64,000 nucleotides of DNA from Bryum argenteum (lineage: Eukaryota > Streptophyta > Bryopsida > Bryales > Bryaceae): assembly GCA_037043015.1 (NCBI GenBank), contig CM073322.1, forward strand, positions 18,921,601 through 18,985,600, given 5' to 3'. This document shows positions 11,498 to 23,026 of this stretch, piece by piece. The notes below the pieces were generated by a model that worked only from the letters and a program-made list of their open reading frames with translations, did no database searches and was not told the DNA's origin. Numbering within the stretch: the stretch's first letter is position 1; each line of letters opens with the position of its first letter. The translations under genes and the position numbers were made by a program.

Positions 11498-13370
11498 GAG
11501 AAGGGAGCTGCAGCGATGAATGCGAACGTCGGCTTCTTCAGCGATCCTGAGGGACTGGAGGGTTTAGCGCATTTTCTCGGTACAAACTCAAAAATCTTGC
11601 TCTCCAATTTCATAATGAAAAGTTCCATATATGAAATACTGTGCACAAACTTGTTTTGGTGCAGAGCACATGCTCCAGTACGCAAGTAAGAAGCATCCAC
11701 AGGAAGGAGCTTACAAATTATACTTGGCTGAGGTAAATACCAGGTCGACCATATTGCACCTTGATTAGCTGATAATCCAGAAACCTATGTGTGGCCAGTT
11801 TTTATTTCGTCACGGAGGTCACGGTAATGCTTGCACATCGACCGAGCACACGACTTTTCTCTTTGCAGTCAACCAAGAGGGCTTTGAGAAGCCATTAGAT
11901 CGGTAATTTAACCTTTTTTTATGCAGAACGTATCGATTAGTAAGAAGTTGGGTGTGCTTACCAAGTTTTCTTTGTGGAACATGATTTTCAGTTCTTCTTC
12001 TGCCCCTTGCTATCAGCTGATGCTACCTCAATAGCACTTGCAGGTGCGATACCATACATAAATCATAAACTTGTACGTGGTATTGAGGCTTGATTGTGAA
12101 TGTGGTCTTTTTGGCAGATAGTCGTGAAATGCGTTCCTGTAAGAGAGCACCACGTCTTGGAGTTAATTTGGCCTGTAAGTTCAAGAAGAGCGAATTACAA
12201 AGAGGGTGCTCTCACGTACCTGAGCTCTCTTCTTGATCATGAAGCCGATGGGTCAGTTTTTGCCCTCCTCAAAGATTTAGGTGAGTCTCTGACAGCTTCA
12301 AGTAAGTCTGTTGCATGAAGTTTATTTTGAATCTGCTCGTTTGTTGTTCATAGGGTGGGCGAGTAGCTTACATGTGACGGTGGCAGATAAAAGCTTCGAC
12401 TTCGCCTTTTTCAAGTTACATATAGCTCTCACTGAGGCTGGGCAAGGTACAACTTATTTCCTTTCTTTCTTCATCTACATGTTTATACTTTTGCCAAGAA
12501 ATTACGAAGGATGACGAGTTAACGGGCTTGTTTTCAGACCACATGGAGGAGATCGTGAGCCTTACTTTCCAATATATCCGTTTTCTACAGCTTCATGGTA
12601 TCGAATCCTAGCTGTACGAAGAGGTTAAGTCTGGTTCATCATGTCAGTTTCTACATTGAATTTGCTATTCTTTCGTCCTCTGATATTTTTCTTTATGACG
12701 ACAGATTCGCTCCTTGAGAGCAACACAATTTGGCTTCTGGGACAAGGCGGCACATTCCGACTACGTTAAGACTCTTGCTACTTCGATGCAAGTACGTTGT
12801 TCATGCACAAGATTGTTTATAGCGTGTGTTACTTCAAGGTATGGACCCTACTCGAAACTCTCTTGAGTTCGTAGGGCCATGACTTACGAATGATATTGAC
12901 CCAAGCTTCTATGTGGTTTAAAATCTCAGGAAAAGCTGACGACATTGATCAGAATGAAGAGGGAGAAATAAAAAAATCTGAATTAGGAGCGCGCGATCTA
13001 CATTCAGAAAATTAGTGATGAGACCGTACTTTTCGACAGAGTGGAAATTGAGGTGAGAAGACCCAACACTTCCTGCAAGTAAAGTTTCTGAGATGTCAGC
13101 ACATTAACGGGGGAGTGGTAATTGAGATTGCAGGTATCTGCATTGGAAGCCCCTACATAGGAAGACCTCTATGACCAGAAGGCGCCGGATCGACGCAAGC
13201 TCAGCATCCAGATTTTTAGTTTGCAACATGCCCCTCGGATCACCACAGAGCAAAAACCCCTTCAAGACTCCCGTATTCCTGTCTGCAACCTGAATAGTAG
13301 CAGCAGTAAGGATATCCCTACCTTCAAACTCTCGCAGGGTTTTTACGGTCTTCCACCTCCTCGTATTTAG
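11498..13370 (+). pseudogene. Insulysin-like M16 metalloprotease pseudogene
   Basis: These are remnants of an insulin-degrading-enzyme-type zinc protease (peroxisomal M16 family of plants). Exon 11498-11579 reads EKGAAAMNANVGFFSDPEG..HFL and splices to 11665-11732 (EHMLQYASKKHPQEGAYKLY), giving the inverted zinc motif HFLEH. From 11811 follows HGGHGNACTSTEHTTFLF, but the acceptor in front of it is mutated (tttcgt, no AG). A patch near 12000-12042 (PLLSADATS) is the next conserved piece. The following roughly 150 residues, including the downstream zinc-ligand glutamate region, are missing. Mid-protein exons (12115-12175, then ANYKEGALTYLSSLLDHEADGS, then 12353-12446 and 12539-12600) reappear and are interrupted by TAG near 12610. 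A C-terminal piece at 13015-13370 (ISDETVLFDRVEIE..; RRKLSIQIFS; FKLSQGFYG) contains stops. Deletion, splice-site loss and stops make it non-functional. Confidence 0.75.
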
Positions 13371-13773
13371 ACCCATCAACACGAAGTTCAAGTCAACAAC
13401 AGTTGACATTCATGTAAAACGTGTTACTAAATAATCTCCTTCTCTAACCTCAATCATATCAGATCTTGAAGCAATGATATACCATATGCAAATGAGAGAT
13501 ACAGTGGCAAGTTTGAAATCCATATATGGATCTTCTGATATGATACATCTTGTTGAAGCAACAGCTGTCGCTTCACTATATGAATGTGTACCTCCTTGTT
13601 ATCTACAGATTAGCTGGACTCTGCGGCCTTGTTGCAGAGGCCCTTTTGGCTCGTACTGCAAATCCACTGTTAGTTTGTTAAACACAAAATGGGGCTTTGT
13701 AAGTATTGCTAATGTTCAAGGTTTGGGTTGAAGAAGAAAAGTAGTGGTAGGGACGTGTACGCTTTGGATGAGA
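13371..13773. other. Gap between pseudogene and J protein
   Basis: A short stretch at about 13611-13675 reads LAGLCGLVAEALLARTANP after a plausible 3' splice site. It looks exon-like, but I cannot assign it to a family. It may be further debris of the protease locus or the 3' end of the convergent gene. Nothing else was recognised. Confidence 0.3.
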
Positions 13774-15217
13774 TCAGCTACTATCGTCACATTTCTTTCT
13801 CATCCGAGATGCCCAGGATTCCTGTTTCTTTACACGTCGTTGTCCTCTGCTGCGAAGTCCCTGCAGCTGTGATTCCCACTGATCCTTCCAGTCGGCATTC
13901 GCATCCATGTCAGACTTTCCTGTTCTTCGACGATTGCCTGCTCGGAAACCAGCTGAAAGTGTTCTCGTGTTGAGAGGGTTCTGTAACCAGAGGTCGTAAT
14001 CCGCTCGTAAGTGAGGGTCGGAGAGTGTGTCATACGCTTCTTGCACTTGAAGGAAGCGTCGTGTGCACTCCTCTCTTTCGGTTGGCGGGCACACATCTGG
14101 ATGGTAACGCCGTGCCATTGTCCTGTACGCCACTTTAATCTCCGGCAATCCTGCACAAGCAATCGAATCATCCTTCAGTCGATCATATATACTCACTCAA
14201 CCAGCAACATGCTAAGAAAGTGTTAGAGGCTAACCTGAACCAAAACATCAGTTACAGTTACTGATCTTTGAGTAAATATGAAGTGACTTCTCATTGATCC
14301 CCATTCTCTACACGTTGACAATTCATTACAGAGTCACTCACTGATCAAAATGTGGACCAAATAAGTATGGCTTCTGTGACGCAGCTTCTCACTAATGTTC
14401 CGAAACTACCATCCAATATAGAAGTCACAAAACCAGAATGACAAAACTTTATTGTACTAAAAACCAGCATGTACTGTCCAGGAAGGTGCCGGTACTCATA
14501 GTTTACTGCGAACGTGATCGATCACGGACAATATCGGAGATCAGAGCTTCTCCTGAAATGACATTAAACGAGTTCCTGAAACCCTACAATACGAGCCCAA
14601 TTTCCTGATTGGTTCTCATTTCGACCTAGTGATGCTTACTTTAGTTCCTGGTTATGATGGTGCACCGTTGAACGGACAATGCGAAGAAGCACTGAGAAAC
14701 TTAGCAACAATCCTATGCTACTGATTCATGTTTCTGGAGCTCAAACTATGACAATAGAGGACAAGAAGGAAGAGAACTTGCTCTAAGTATCACATTGAAC
14801 TAGCAATCCCGGAGATGAACCATTACGAGCACACCAGAGAATTCAGCAGTTCGCAATCGAGTATAGGGTAATCGATGAACCGCAGGGGTTACCGAATGCC
14901 ATTCAAATAGTGAAGAGGTACAAGTGTTACTCACCTACATGATGCGGAATCTCTAGAAAGTCATATAGCGTAGGAAAAGGCATGAAACTGTCGCGCGACG
15001 TATCCGCGGTAGCGCTACATTGCAGGCGCAATACTCTTCCAGCTCGCAAACCCGCAGCAGAGCTCCGCAAGTGCAAATGAGTCTCCAACCTACGGAGATT
15101 TCCTGTGCCCGTACGCGCAATCGAATGTCTGCTACTGCTTAATGCGGAAGCTCCAAGTCTGTTACAAATCTTGTGTTGATTGCGCAACAGGGGTTCGGTG
15201 TACACCACCACCGCCAT
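13774..15217 (-). CDS. Plastid DnaJ-domain protein, J20-like
   Basis: This is a J-domain co-chaperone that would stimulate a plastid Hsp70. Two exons, 15217-14935 and 14150-13774, join in phase across a 784-bp GT-AG intron to give 219 residues. Residues 1 to about 73 are Ser/Arg/Leu-rich with few acids, like a plastid transit peptide. The J domain runs from about 82 (TLYDFLEIP) through 'EIKVAYRTMARRYHPDV' with the essential HPD at 111-113, to 'AYDTLSDPHLRADYDLW'. The spacing and the 'VCPP..EE.T.RF.QVQEAY' segment are characteristic of the J20 type, which delivers misfolded DXS (MEP pathway) to Hsp70. The tail after the J domain is basic and Gln/Arg-rich. The intron falls within the J domain (HHV/GLPE). 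The family is clear; the exact orthology to J20 is inferred. Confidence 0.82.
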
Positions 15218-16458
15218 GAAACCAACTTCTCACCCTAGACACACACTTCCAACTCTCGCTTCTCAACTCTCCTCTGGTCAAATTTTGATCATCATCACGA
15301 CTATGATGGTGGTATAGTGGCTACCACTTGAATCGCCGGGGTTCTCAATAATCCCATTGCGTTAGCTCGTGAGCTCGCTCACTCAATCGCGGCGGACTAA
15401 GAAATTGTACAACTCAAGGCTTGTACAGAAGGCTGTTCCGTTAAGCAACACTGTAGCTCACCTGCTCCTGCCAACCACTATCTTGGCACTACACGGCAAC
15501 ATCACTATCTCCTTGGCTTCGTACACACACCACGAAGTATATTCGGATTCCAAAACTCTCAAAATTCATAACAGAGTAAAATAATAGCCAGGGGAAAGAT
15601 GTGATCGAGGATGTGCGTCACCGAAAAGCAAAAGAAACTATTCCAGCGATGACGTTTTTGAGCACCGCACAAGCACACAAACATTTCTCTCACGCACTAC
15701 AGTATCATTCCACTGCATCCGATCGAATTGGATAAGAAGGAAACTGGCACGGCACAGCCAGATCTGTCGGAACTTTATTAGCAAGACCGATTAAGCTGAA
15801 ATTAGCGTAATCTAATTTTAGCAAAGTAAGATAGCTCATTCACATGCGTCTCCGTCAGCAAGCAAGTGCAAGAAGAAGATGAATACATCCAGTGGCGACC
15901 TACAGTGGTGATCATCAAAGCAGCAATTGCAAAGCTCATCTGAATTTTTTAATTCTTTTTCTATTTTTCTTGAACCCATCAATGTAGTAATCAATTGAGG
16001 GAATACAATTATGAACTATAGTAGCGATGCTACTCGGCGGGTAATAAACCTCCTGCGACCTAGCAGCTCATCTGGATTTTGAGAGGCTGGGAGTGTGCGT
16101 GCTTTGAGAGATCCATGCATTCGACAAAAGCAAGCAAGATCCAGTGCCGCATTGCCAAATGGCTTGCGTGTGTGGCCGACGACAAAAGCAAAGTGATGGT
16201 GATTCAATCAATCATTTTACTCATTTCTTAAAGAAGATCTCTCGTCAAAGAATCATTCTCAAAGAAAAACAAGTTGTTGCGCTGATCCGCGTGCCCAATT
16301 GCCCACGATCGAGCGATCACATGCTTCCATTATCCACACGTGTCGCTCTGCTCCTCTTGCTACGTCAAATTTGTCCCATGCTCGTGATTCCTCGAACACC
16401 AAAAGGCTCAAAACTCGAAACCCTAACCTCCAAAAATGCGTAGGAAAAGTGAAACGTC
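15218..16458. other. Intergenic region upstream of the J gene
   Basis: No gene was recognised. It should contain the minus-strand promoter of the J protein gene (15218-15600). A 25-bp block around 15974-16002 (caatgtagtaatcaattga) recurs near 35167-35190. Short T-runs on the minus strand just 3' of the tRNA gene (plus-strand aaaaa near 16432-16436 and aaaa near 16444-16447) are suitable RNA polymerase III terminators. Confidence 0.4.
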
Positions 16459-16530
16459 GACCATGCTGGGGATCGAACCCAGAATCTCTTGCTCCGTAGG
16501 CAAGCGCCTTATCCATTGGGCCACACGGTC
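16459..16530 (-). tRNA. tRNA-Arg (anticodon ACG)
   Basis: The 72-nt cloverleaf is on the minus strand. The acceptor GACCGTG pairs with CATGGTC (one G-U). The D arm contains GCCCAATGGATAAGGC. The anticodon arm has CTTGC/GCAAG around loop CTACGGA, so the anticodon is ACG. The T arm has the B box GGTTCGATCCC. There is no intron and no encoded CCA. Mature tRNA-Arg(ACG) carries inosine at position 34, made by the TAD2/TAD3 enzyme whose catalytic subunit is encoded at 9586-10943. All stems are intact, so the gene is likely active. Confidence 0.93.
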
Positions 16531-17082
16531 AACTCGGATGGTGGAAAGGATAACCCTTCAAAATATATATAAATTTATCAGGAAAGGACTTGATTGTTGC
16601 CATCTCAATGGGTCGGAGTTGATTCGACTCTGGGTGGTGTGAAGGGGAAAGACCGTTAGTAGTTGGGTCATCTCAGTGAGACTGCCAACCGTTTGCTGGT
16701 ATTGTTCCCCTCTAAAAGTCAATTCTCTGTTGCTTCAGGTTGAACTTAAAACACAAAAGCCTCTTATCATCACAAATTCAAAATGTTCTGATCAAAAAGA
16801 TAGAACATGTATGTGCAAGAAAAGTGATCTTGTTGCCAGAAGTAGGTCTCCGAAGCATGTGCCTTCTTGTGGGTAGGGAGGATTAGAGAGCTTCCCATTC
16901 TTTTGAGCGATGTTGAACTCAAGAAAACTCCCAACTTTTGTCAATTCTTGCGATAGAAAACAACAAGTCTTGCGATAGGAAACAGTGAGATTTCAAATCG
17001 TGCCTCGGGATATGGCAGCCTTGCAAAGCCAATTGTGAGGTATGAGTAGTTTGCAGCAGCAGCTGGAGGGAGGAGGAGGAGG

Positions 17083-20000
17083 ATGATAATTCCAAGTGAG
17101 ACTCGAATGGAGCGCCAGGTTTCGCATCGGCATGCTAGCAGCAGTGGCAGCAGTGGAATCCATGCTCCAGCAACCATGGGGAGCAACAACAAGCCTCAGT
17201 CTTCTTCGAAGCGTCTTCCTCCAAATAGTTCCTGTCTCCAGGTATTATGGATGACTGTCTTGCATATCTCTTGAATGAGTTTTAACGTGAAATATAGGGT
17301 TTGAATGCTCCTGTTTTTTTCTTCTTTTTATTTTGCAGCGGGATCTGATGAGCATTTCTTTCCCGGAACTGCTCAAAGTGGCCAAGCAGCTCAAGCATGC
17401 TGGAGTTGTTACCACATTGCGGTTGTTTGTCTCTCTTAACGAACAACACATTGGTAACGAACCCTGCCTCGATCTTTCCAGTTTCTTTGATGAAGCAGAA
17501 GTGACACCAATTTTGAATGATCTCAGTGAATCAACGCTTCAGCTCCTTGGATCCTAGGACCACGGATGCTGTATTCAAATTCACCAGGTTTTGAGCTCTC
17601 TGTGCTTATTACTAGCTGGTTCGTATTTACTTCTTGGACAGGATGTTGCAGATTGTGCTTCGTTGCGCTTCTTGCTTTCTGAGACTAGTAAATTTTGGAT
17701 ACTAAGTGCTTACAAAACTTCATGGTAGGTGTTGTGAATGGCTAGGGCTTTGTCTCGTGCAATTGAAGGATGGATGCAAGATGTGGAGATAGGGCTCAGC
17801 CTCTGGAATCGTGACCTCAAATTGTTGGCTGAGGCTTTTGGTGAGAAAACCTGCACTGATTAGCAACTCACATGTGCATCCTCACCCTTCCGTCCGTCCA
17901 TCTTTAGATAACAAATAAACATCACAGATACTCAAGACTTAGGGCAATTTTGTGATTGAATGTTTGTTGATGTTACGACAGGGTATTCGAAGACGCTTCG
18001 TCGACTTTCATTTGCCAATAGTGGACTTGGAGACATCAGGCTGGAAATATTGGTAAGTATTTTAGTCTTACTAAGAAAGTCACAAGTGTATCCTCGTCAT
18101 AGTGTCCAATGTATCTTGAAACTTTGGGTGGAAGTGTTTCAATAGCCAAGAAGGTGAAGACCTAAGTTTTCCCCACTACGCTTAATAATGGAATGTACAC
18201 ATTTATCATTTTCCAGGAAGGGACTCAGTTTGTAACTCTCAAACAATTGAAGTGCTTACGTAATTCTCAGTAATCAACTCTCGGTTATACGTTAGTTCAT
18301 AGTAGGCACGACTGTCTAAGACTGAGCTCTGAATTAGAGTCACATTCTTAAGAAGAATAAGTTAAGATTGTTAATAGTAGTGTGCCAAAAAGGAATATAC
18401 TTCTTCTGACTCCATAGCAGCAAGTTCTTACTTGTCATATGGTATCAGCAAATAAGGGAGGCCAAACGGTTATAAAAATCCTTCTAATCTCGTTGTTGTT
18501 CAGGCTGGTGGTCTTCGGGATTGCATGCCACTGCAGACTCTGGATTTGTCCGGATGCGCACTTACAGATGCTTCAGTCCGCTGCATAACAGTGATTGTGA
18601 AGGTGGTTTTCAACAAGCTCTTATTAATTGTTGTCTTTTTTTCTCTTTTTCTTTCTCCACTAGAGTTTGGAGATTCGAAATCATGGGTGCTCACAGCAGA
18701 GTACTGGTGGTGGTGAGTAGGGGCACAACCTCCGGGTGGAGCCCCAGCCACCTGATGAACCACCTGAATCGTGGACCATTCGGCACAGAACCTCCAAATA
18801 TGGGGAACAGTGGCGCCAAAACCTGGTCCTCCGAGGCCTGTGGTCGCCTGCTGTGCGTTCTGCCGAGGTTTGCACTTCCTGCCTGGACCATCATGAATGT
18901 GATCCAAACCGGCGCGCATCATACATACTTAGCCATGCCCTCAACCGCCTTTTTGTGCACTTCCATGAGCTTTTCAATGAGCACTCCTGTTCTCTTTTAT
19001 TTCTCTACCTAGAGATAAAACCTGGAATGCAAGACTAGAAGATTCATGTAATGTTTAGATCTGAGTTGCAAACTCTTTAAAACTCTTGGAAGAAACCTGT
19101 ATTCATCTGTTACAGTATCTTTGTGACAGTGGTACAATTTCTCTCTTCCAAGTTGAATCAATGGGTCTGGTGAGCTCTTGACGCTGGGTACATCACATTG
19201 GTGAAACAACAGTTGAAGCACAAAGAGAGGCTATTGGGCTTTTGAGTTTTCATGATGCATGCTCATGCTTAGTGAAGTCTTATTGATAGGTCGATGATGA
19301 TTCGAATTGATGCAGAGTGCTGTGACTCGGAAGGCGGAGCTGGAGTGGAAAGCCAGCTTGCGAGAGCCCGTGGGACGCAGAAGCAGCAGCCATGAAAGCC
19401 AGCTTACAAACAAGAGTAAGAAGAGTGGCACGGGAAGCATGGCCTTGGCTGCACTGGACCTCTCGTACAATGCCTTCACCGACCTTCTTCCTCGAGAGCT
19501 TGTCGTTGCTCTTCGCATGGGCGCTCCACTCCATGGTGTGTTTCTCTCATCACAAGAATCTTGAACCTCAATTCGCATAAATTGGCCAAGCGCTGCAAGA
19601 TACTTAGAAATGTACTACAATGGTTGTTGGTACTCGGGCCTCGAACTATCATTGAAGTTCAGAAGCAAAAGCCAACCAAGTGATTTATGTAGGAAGAGTG
19701 TCCTCCTACAATTTTGAAAATTTGATGTATGGTGTGTGTATGCACTTTGAAGCTTTGAACTTGCGGTTTAATCAAATGACGAGAGTGGGAGCCAAGTATT
19801 TATTGGATGTGATGCACGAGTTCAACATTTTGCGTTTGGTGGACTTGCGCGGTAACGAGGATGACAAAGTGTTGGGAGTACTCGAAAACGGGGAGCACTA
19901 CACCTCCTTCTCTACATTTCAGGTCAATTCCATTTATAATATTTCAAAGCTGTAAGCTAGCTCATTTTTCTCACACTTTAGGCTCTGTCTACTAATTCCC

Positions 20001-22203
20001 CTATTGCAGTATATACATCTTGCAATGGGTTCCAATGTAACACACTTTCAGAACGTGCACTTTATCTCAATATAATAAGAACTAACGTAGTCTTTAACAA
20101 ATGCTTGTGGATCACTTCATCATCTTAGATGTTGACAAAGACAACACTAAAATCATTTTCATGGCCAGGCTCCGTTTTGGTTGGAGTTGACCCCGCCCTT
20201 AAGAACGCCTGAGCCGGCTCCAGGTCAAGAGAATATGAAACCTCTTCATGTCGCCAGATGCAACTTGGCTGCTTTGCTGCTAAGACAAAGCACTCCTCCA
20301 CCCACCTCACTCCCCACTCCAGGTACCTCCACCTCTGATACCTATGTGATATTCTGCTACCTCCAATTAAGAGACAGTGGTGCATTCTGTCCACTGCCAA
20401 TATCGCATGTGCCAATAGTTGACATGGAGTCACGTGCCGAGCCAGACTGGTTGCCCTTTTCTTGTGTCAAGCTACTCACTCTTGCGTAAGCTACAAAACG
20501 CATGTGCCAATATGACATGGATTCAAGTCCAAGTGAGACTAGTTGCCAATTTTCAGTGTCAGAGCTCACTCTTGCCTAAATTTGCATATATTGCATGTGC
20601 CAATATGACATGGAGTCATATGCAGAGTGAGAATAGTTGCCTGTTTTCAGTGTCAGAGCTTAGAAAATGAGCTACTCACTCTTGCCATACAGTACTTGAC
20701 AGTCTTGTCGTAAGCTACATTTAGTCTCCTTTCTCCACTCACTTTCTACTTTGGATTCCACCATCTTTTCTCTCTTTCGCTGCCGTTTTGACAGAGTGGA
20801 TATTTGGCATCAGATGCATACACAAAGATACACGAAGTGGGTACGCCGAGCACGGAAGGTGGTGGCACGCCGCCCGTGGAGGTGGACAGTGAGAGTGGCA
20901 AGAGTGGCATGGGATGGGACAGGGACTGGGCGTGCCGCAGCAGCGCCACACCACCAGGGATGATAGATCCGCCTCGAGAAGCGCTGCTGCCAGAGCCTCC
21001 AAAGATGTTCACCAACGAGCTCTACGAACCCAGCACCGAAAGCAGAGACAATAATTCCAGGCTTGGGCTCCGGAACACGCCCAGACGATCCTGTGCCGAG
21101 CGGGCGAACAACAAGCGTAAAACTTCCACTGACTGTCAGATCAAGCGGCGTGCCAGACGAGCCAGGAAGTCCTCACCTGCTCCTCCTGGTGCAGCTCCCT
21201 GTGCCAACTTGCAGCTGGATGTTGCTAGAGCTAAGCATGTCGCTTGGGATGTTGCCCGCCAGCAGCAACAGAAGCTCTGTAAACATCAGCCTGCTGAGGA
21301 GCCTCTGGATGTCGACAATGAAGTGGAATGGCACAACTTTGTCTCCGAGATGACTGAAACTCTCCTCACCCTGCGAGGTATGAAAGCTTTGTTAAATTGG
21401 CTTTTATCAGGTCACGACTTGTTTGTATGTGAGTTATGGATATCGAAGAATCTTCGGAACAATGGTGTTGAGGCTGATCAATCAAATGAATGCTTACACG
21501 AGATAGATCTCGAAATCACTACTCGCATTAACTTAGTGTGCCCCGGAGAGGGTGGAAATGCCCATTTTGGACTTCGAGAAAATTATTGTTCTTTTCGTAC
21601 TTGAGGTACTTGACAAGTTTGATGGCATGAACTAGTATGCTATGAGTTGACAATGGAGGTTTTAGGAAGTGAATCGGTAGACTTTCTCTGATATGAAATG
21701 AAAGAGCATTTTCGGTGTGTGTCATATTTTCAGATGGGCTCGACAAACTTATTGGACCTACTGAAGATGATGACGACATGTTGTTTGTTACCCAACAAGG
21801 CACTACTTGCACTACTTCCAAGTTGCCGCAGGTTGTATTCTCATTAATTACATTAAAGGTGTCAGTTGAATTCCTTTAGGTTTCAAATTCCCAAACCTTC
21901 ATTTTAATTCGCTTGATATTTCAAAAACATGAATAAGTGGAAATATACATAGTATGGTGAATACGCATATTAGTTATTATGAATTATGTAAGAGTAACTG
22001 TGGACTAGACATTGATTGACAAATTACTGATGCAGAAACTCCTTGGAACTGCAAGAATGTATGGAAGTCTGGATGGCCAACTGAAGGCAGTTATCCATAA
22101 ACCCAAGAAGAGCGTCCCAGAATGGAAATTGGTCGGCACCGTGCACCCCCAACTGCAGCCACAACCATGTACTCCTGCAAAGAAGGCCAAAAACAGGTTA
22201 TAG
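17083..22203 (+). CDS. CEP78: CEP78-like leucine-rich-repeat centrosomal protein
   Basis: The best exon model is 17083-17241, 17339-17453, 17527-17587, 17746-17840, 17982-18052, 18504-18602, 19316-19535, 19753-19922, 20169-20345, 20795-21377, 21734-21831 and 22036-22203. All junctions are GT-AG and in phase, giving about 671 residues, near the 689 of human CEP78. Leucine-rich repeats include TLRRLSFANSGLGD, LQTLDLSGCALTD, ALAALDLSYN and ALNLRFNQM. They follow the CEP78 order, including the insert rich in E/R (RKAELEWKASLRE) between repeats. The C-terminal half is basic, Ser/Pro-rich and unlike any domain. CEP78 acts at centrioles and basal bodies. The 73-bp intron 17454-17526 is essential: without it the frame hits TAG at 17555. 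The first exon (start at 17083, or 17107) does not match the family, so the N-terminus is uncertain, and the 177-nt exon 20169-20345 could be optional. Confidence 0.7.
20405..20690. repeat. Intronic tandem repeat, about 94-bp unit
   Basis: Three degenerate copies begin at about 20405, 20500 and 20593, each starting gcatgtgccaata and containing 'gacatgga.tca', 'ttgcc..tttcagtgtcagag' and 'cactcttgc'. They lie in the intron before the long penultimate-domain exon of the CEP78-like gene. Confidence 0.65.
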
Positions 22204-23026
22204 AAGGAAAGGGCTTCTACGTTTGTTACAAACATCAACTCATTATTTTGACACAAATCAACAAAAATAGCATGCTTTGGAACCTCAGGCTACTCCAACA
22301 GATTTTGTTACATCGTATCCACAAAGTCAGTGGTAGCAGGGACCAGTAGGTTGATTATCAGAAGGAATGTCTGGAAACGGAATAAGTAACGTTCATGGCG
22401 TAAACGACAAAAAAGGATCCATATCAGAAGTCACAGGCGTATCAGAAGCAACTTCTCAAGGTGAAAAGAGGACACGAAACCAATTGTGACTATCAATGCT
22501 TGCTCGAAGGAACACGCGAGAACAAAGCGAACACTCTTTTTGAATAACATGCAATCCAAGGCATACACAGCAATAGATGGCAAGGAAAAGAGCTTCATTC
22601 TCTAAAAATGTGTATGTTACAGAAGACTGTTTCGAGTAAAGCTCTTCCTAGAGCTGATTTTGTTTACGTATCATGATACTCAGCTACCAGTACTTATTCA
22701 TGGGTGTGACATTGTCACCCTTGTGAGCACCATGAGCTATGTCTTGAGCAGAAAGCGGAATAAGCGATGTCGGAGCTGCCCATCCCACGTCCAAAGGCTC
22801 CAAGTGAACGGAAAAAAAACATATCACAACCCGTTGAAAAACCGGTTGCAAAAAATATAAACCCGTTCAAAACTGGCACTCCGTTTGAGACAATGGGAGG
22901 GCGTGAAGTCCAAAAACCTGTCAAGGTACTGTCAAAAATCACTACTGCGATTGAGTCTAAAGGATTCGGTATCATCGGTATCAGTGTAACTTATGATACA
23001 ATTTAGTGTACAAAGTCTCGTGGGGT
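22204..23026. other. Gap between convergent CEP78-like and GRDP genes
   Basis: This should hold the 3' ends of both convergent genes. One plus-strand ORF (22767-23006) encodes a Lys/Pro/Val-rich 79-residue peptide with a doubled 'KPV' pattern. It has no recognisable domain and is not called a gene. Confidence 0.4.

Noticed and set aside
18660..19038. Possible extra CEP78-like exon (SLEIRNHGC.. and the 100-codon ORF after it)
   Set aside because: It hits TAG at 18718, and the flanking exons 18504-18602 and 19316-19535 join directly in phase with the expected family sequence, so this is intron.
20405..20690. CRISPR-like or regulated repeat array
   Set aside because: Units of about 94 bp are contiguous and diverged without unique spacers, in a eukaryotic intron. 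No CRISPR array exists in the window.
22767..23006. 79-codon ORF as a gene
   Set aside because: No family match, low-complexity Lys/Pro pattern, and an equally open ORF on the opposite strand.
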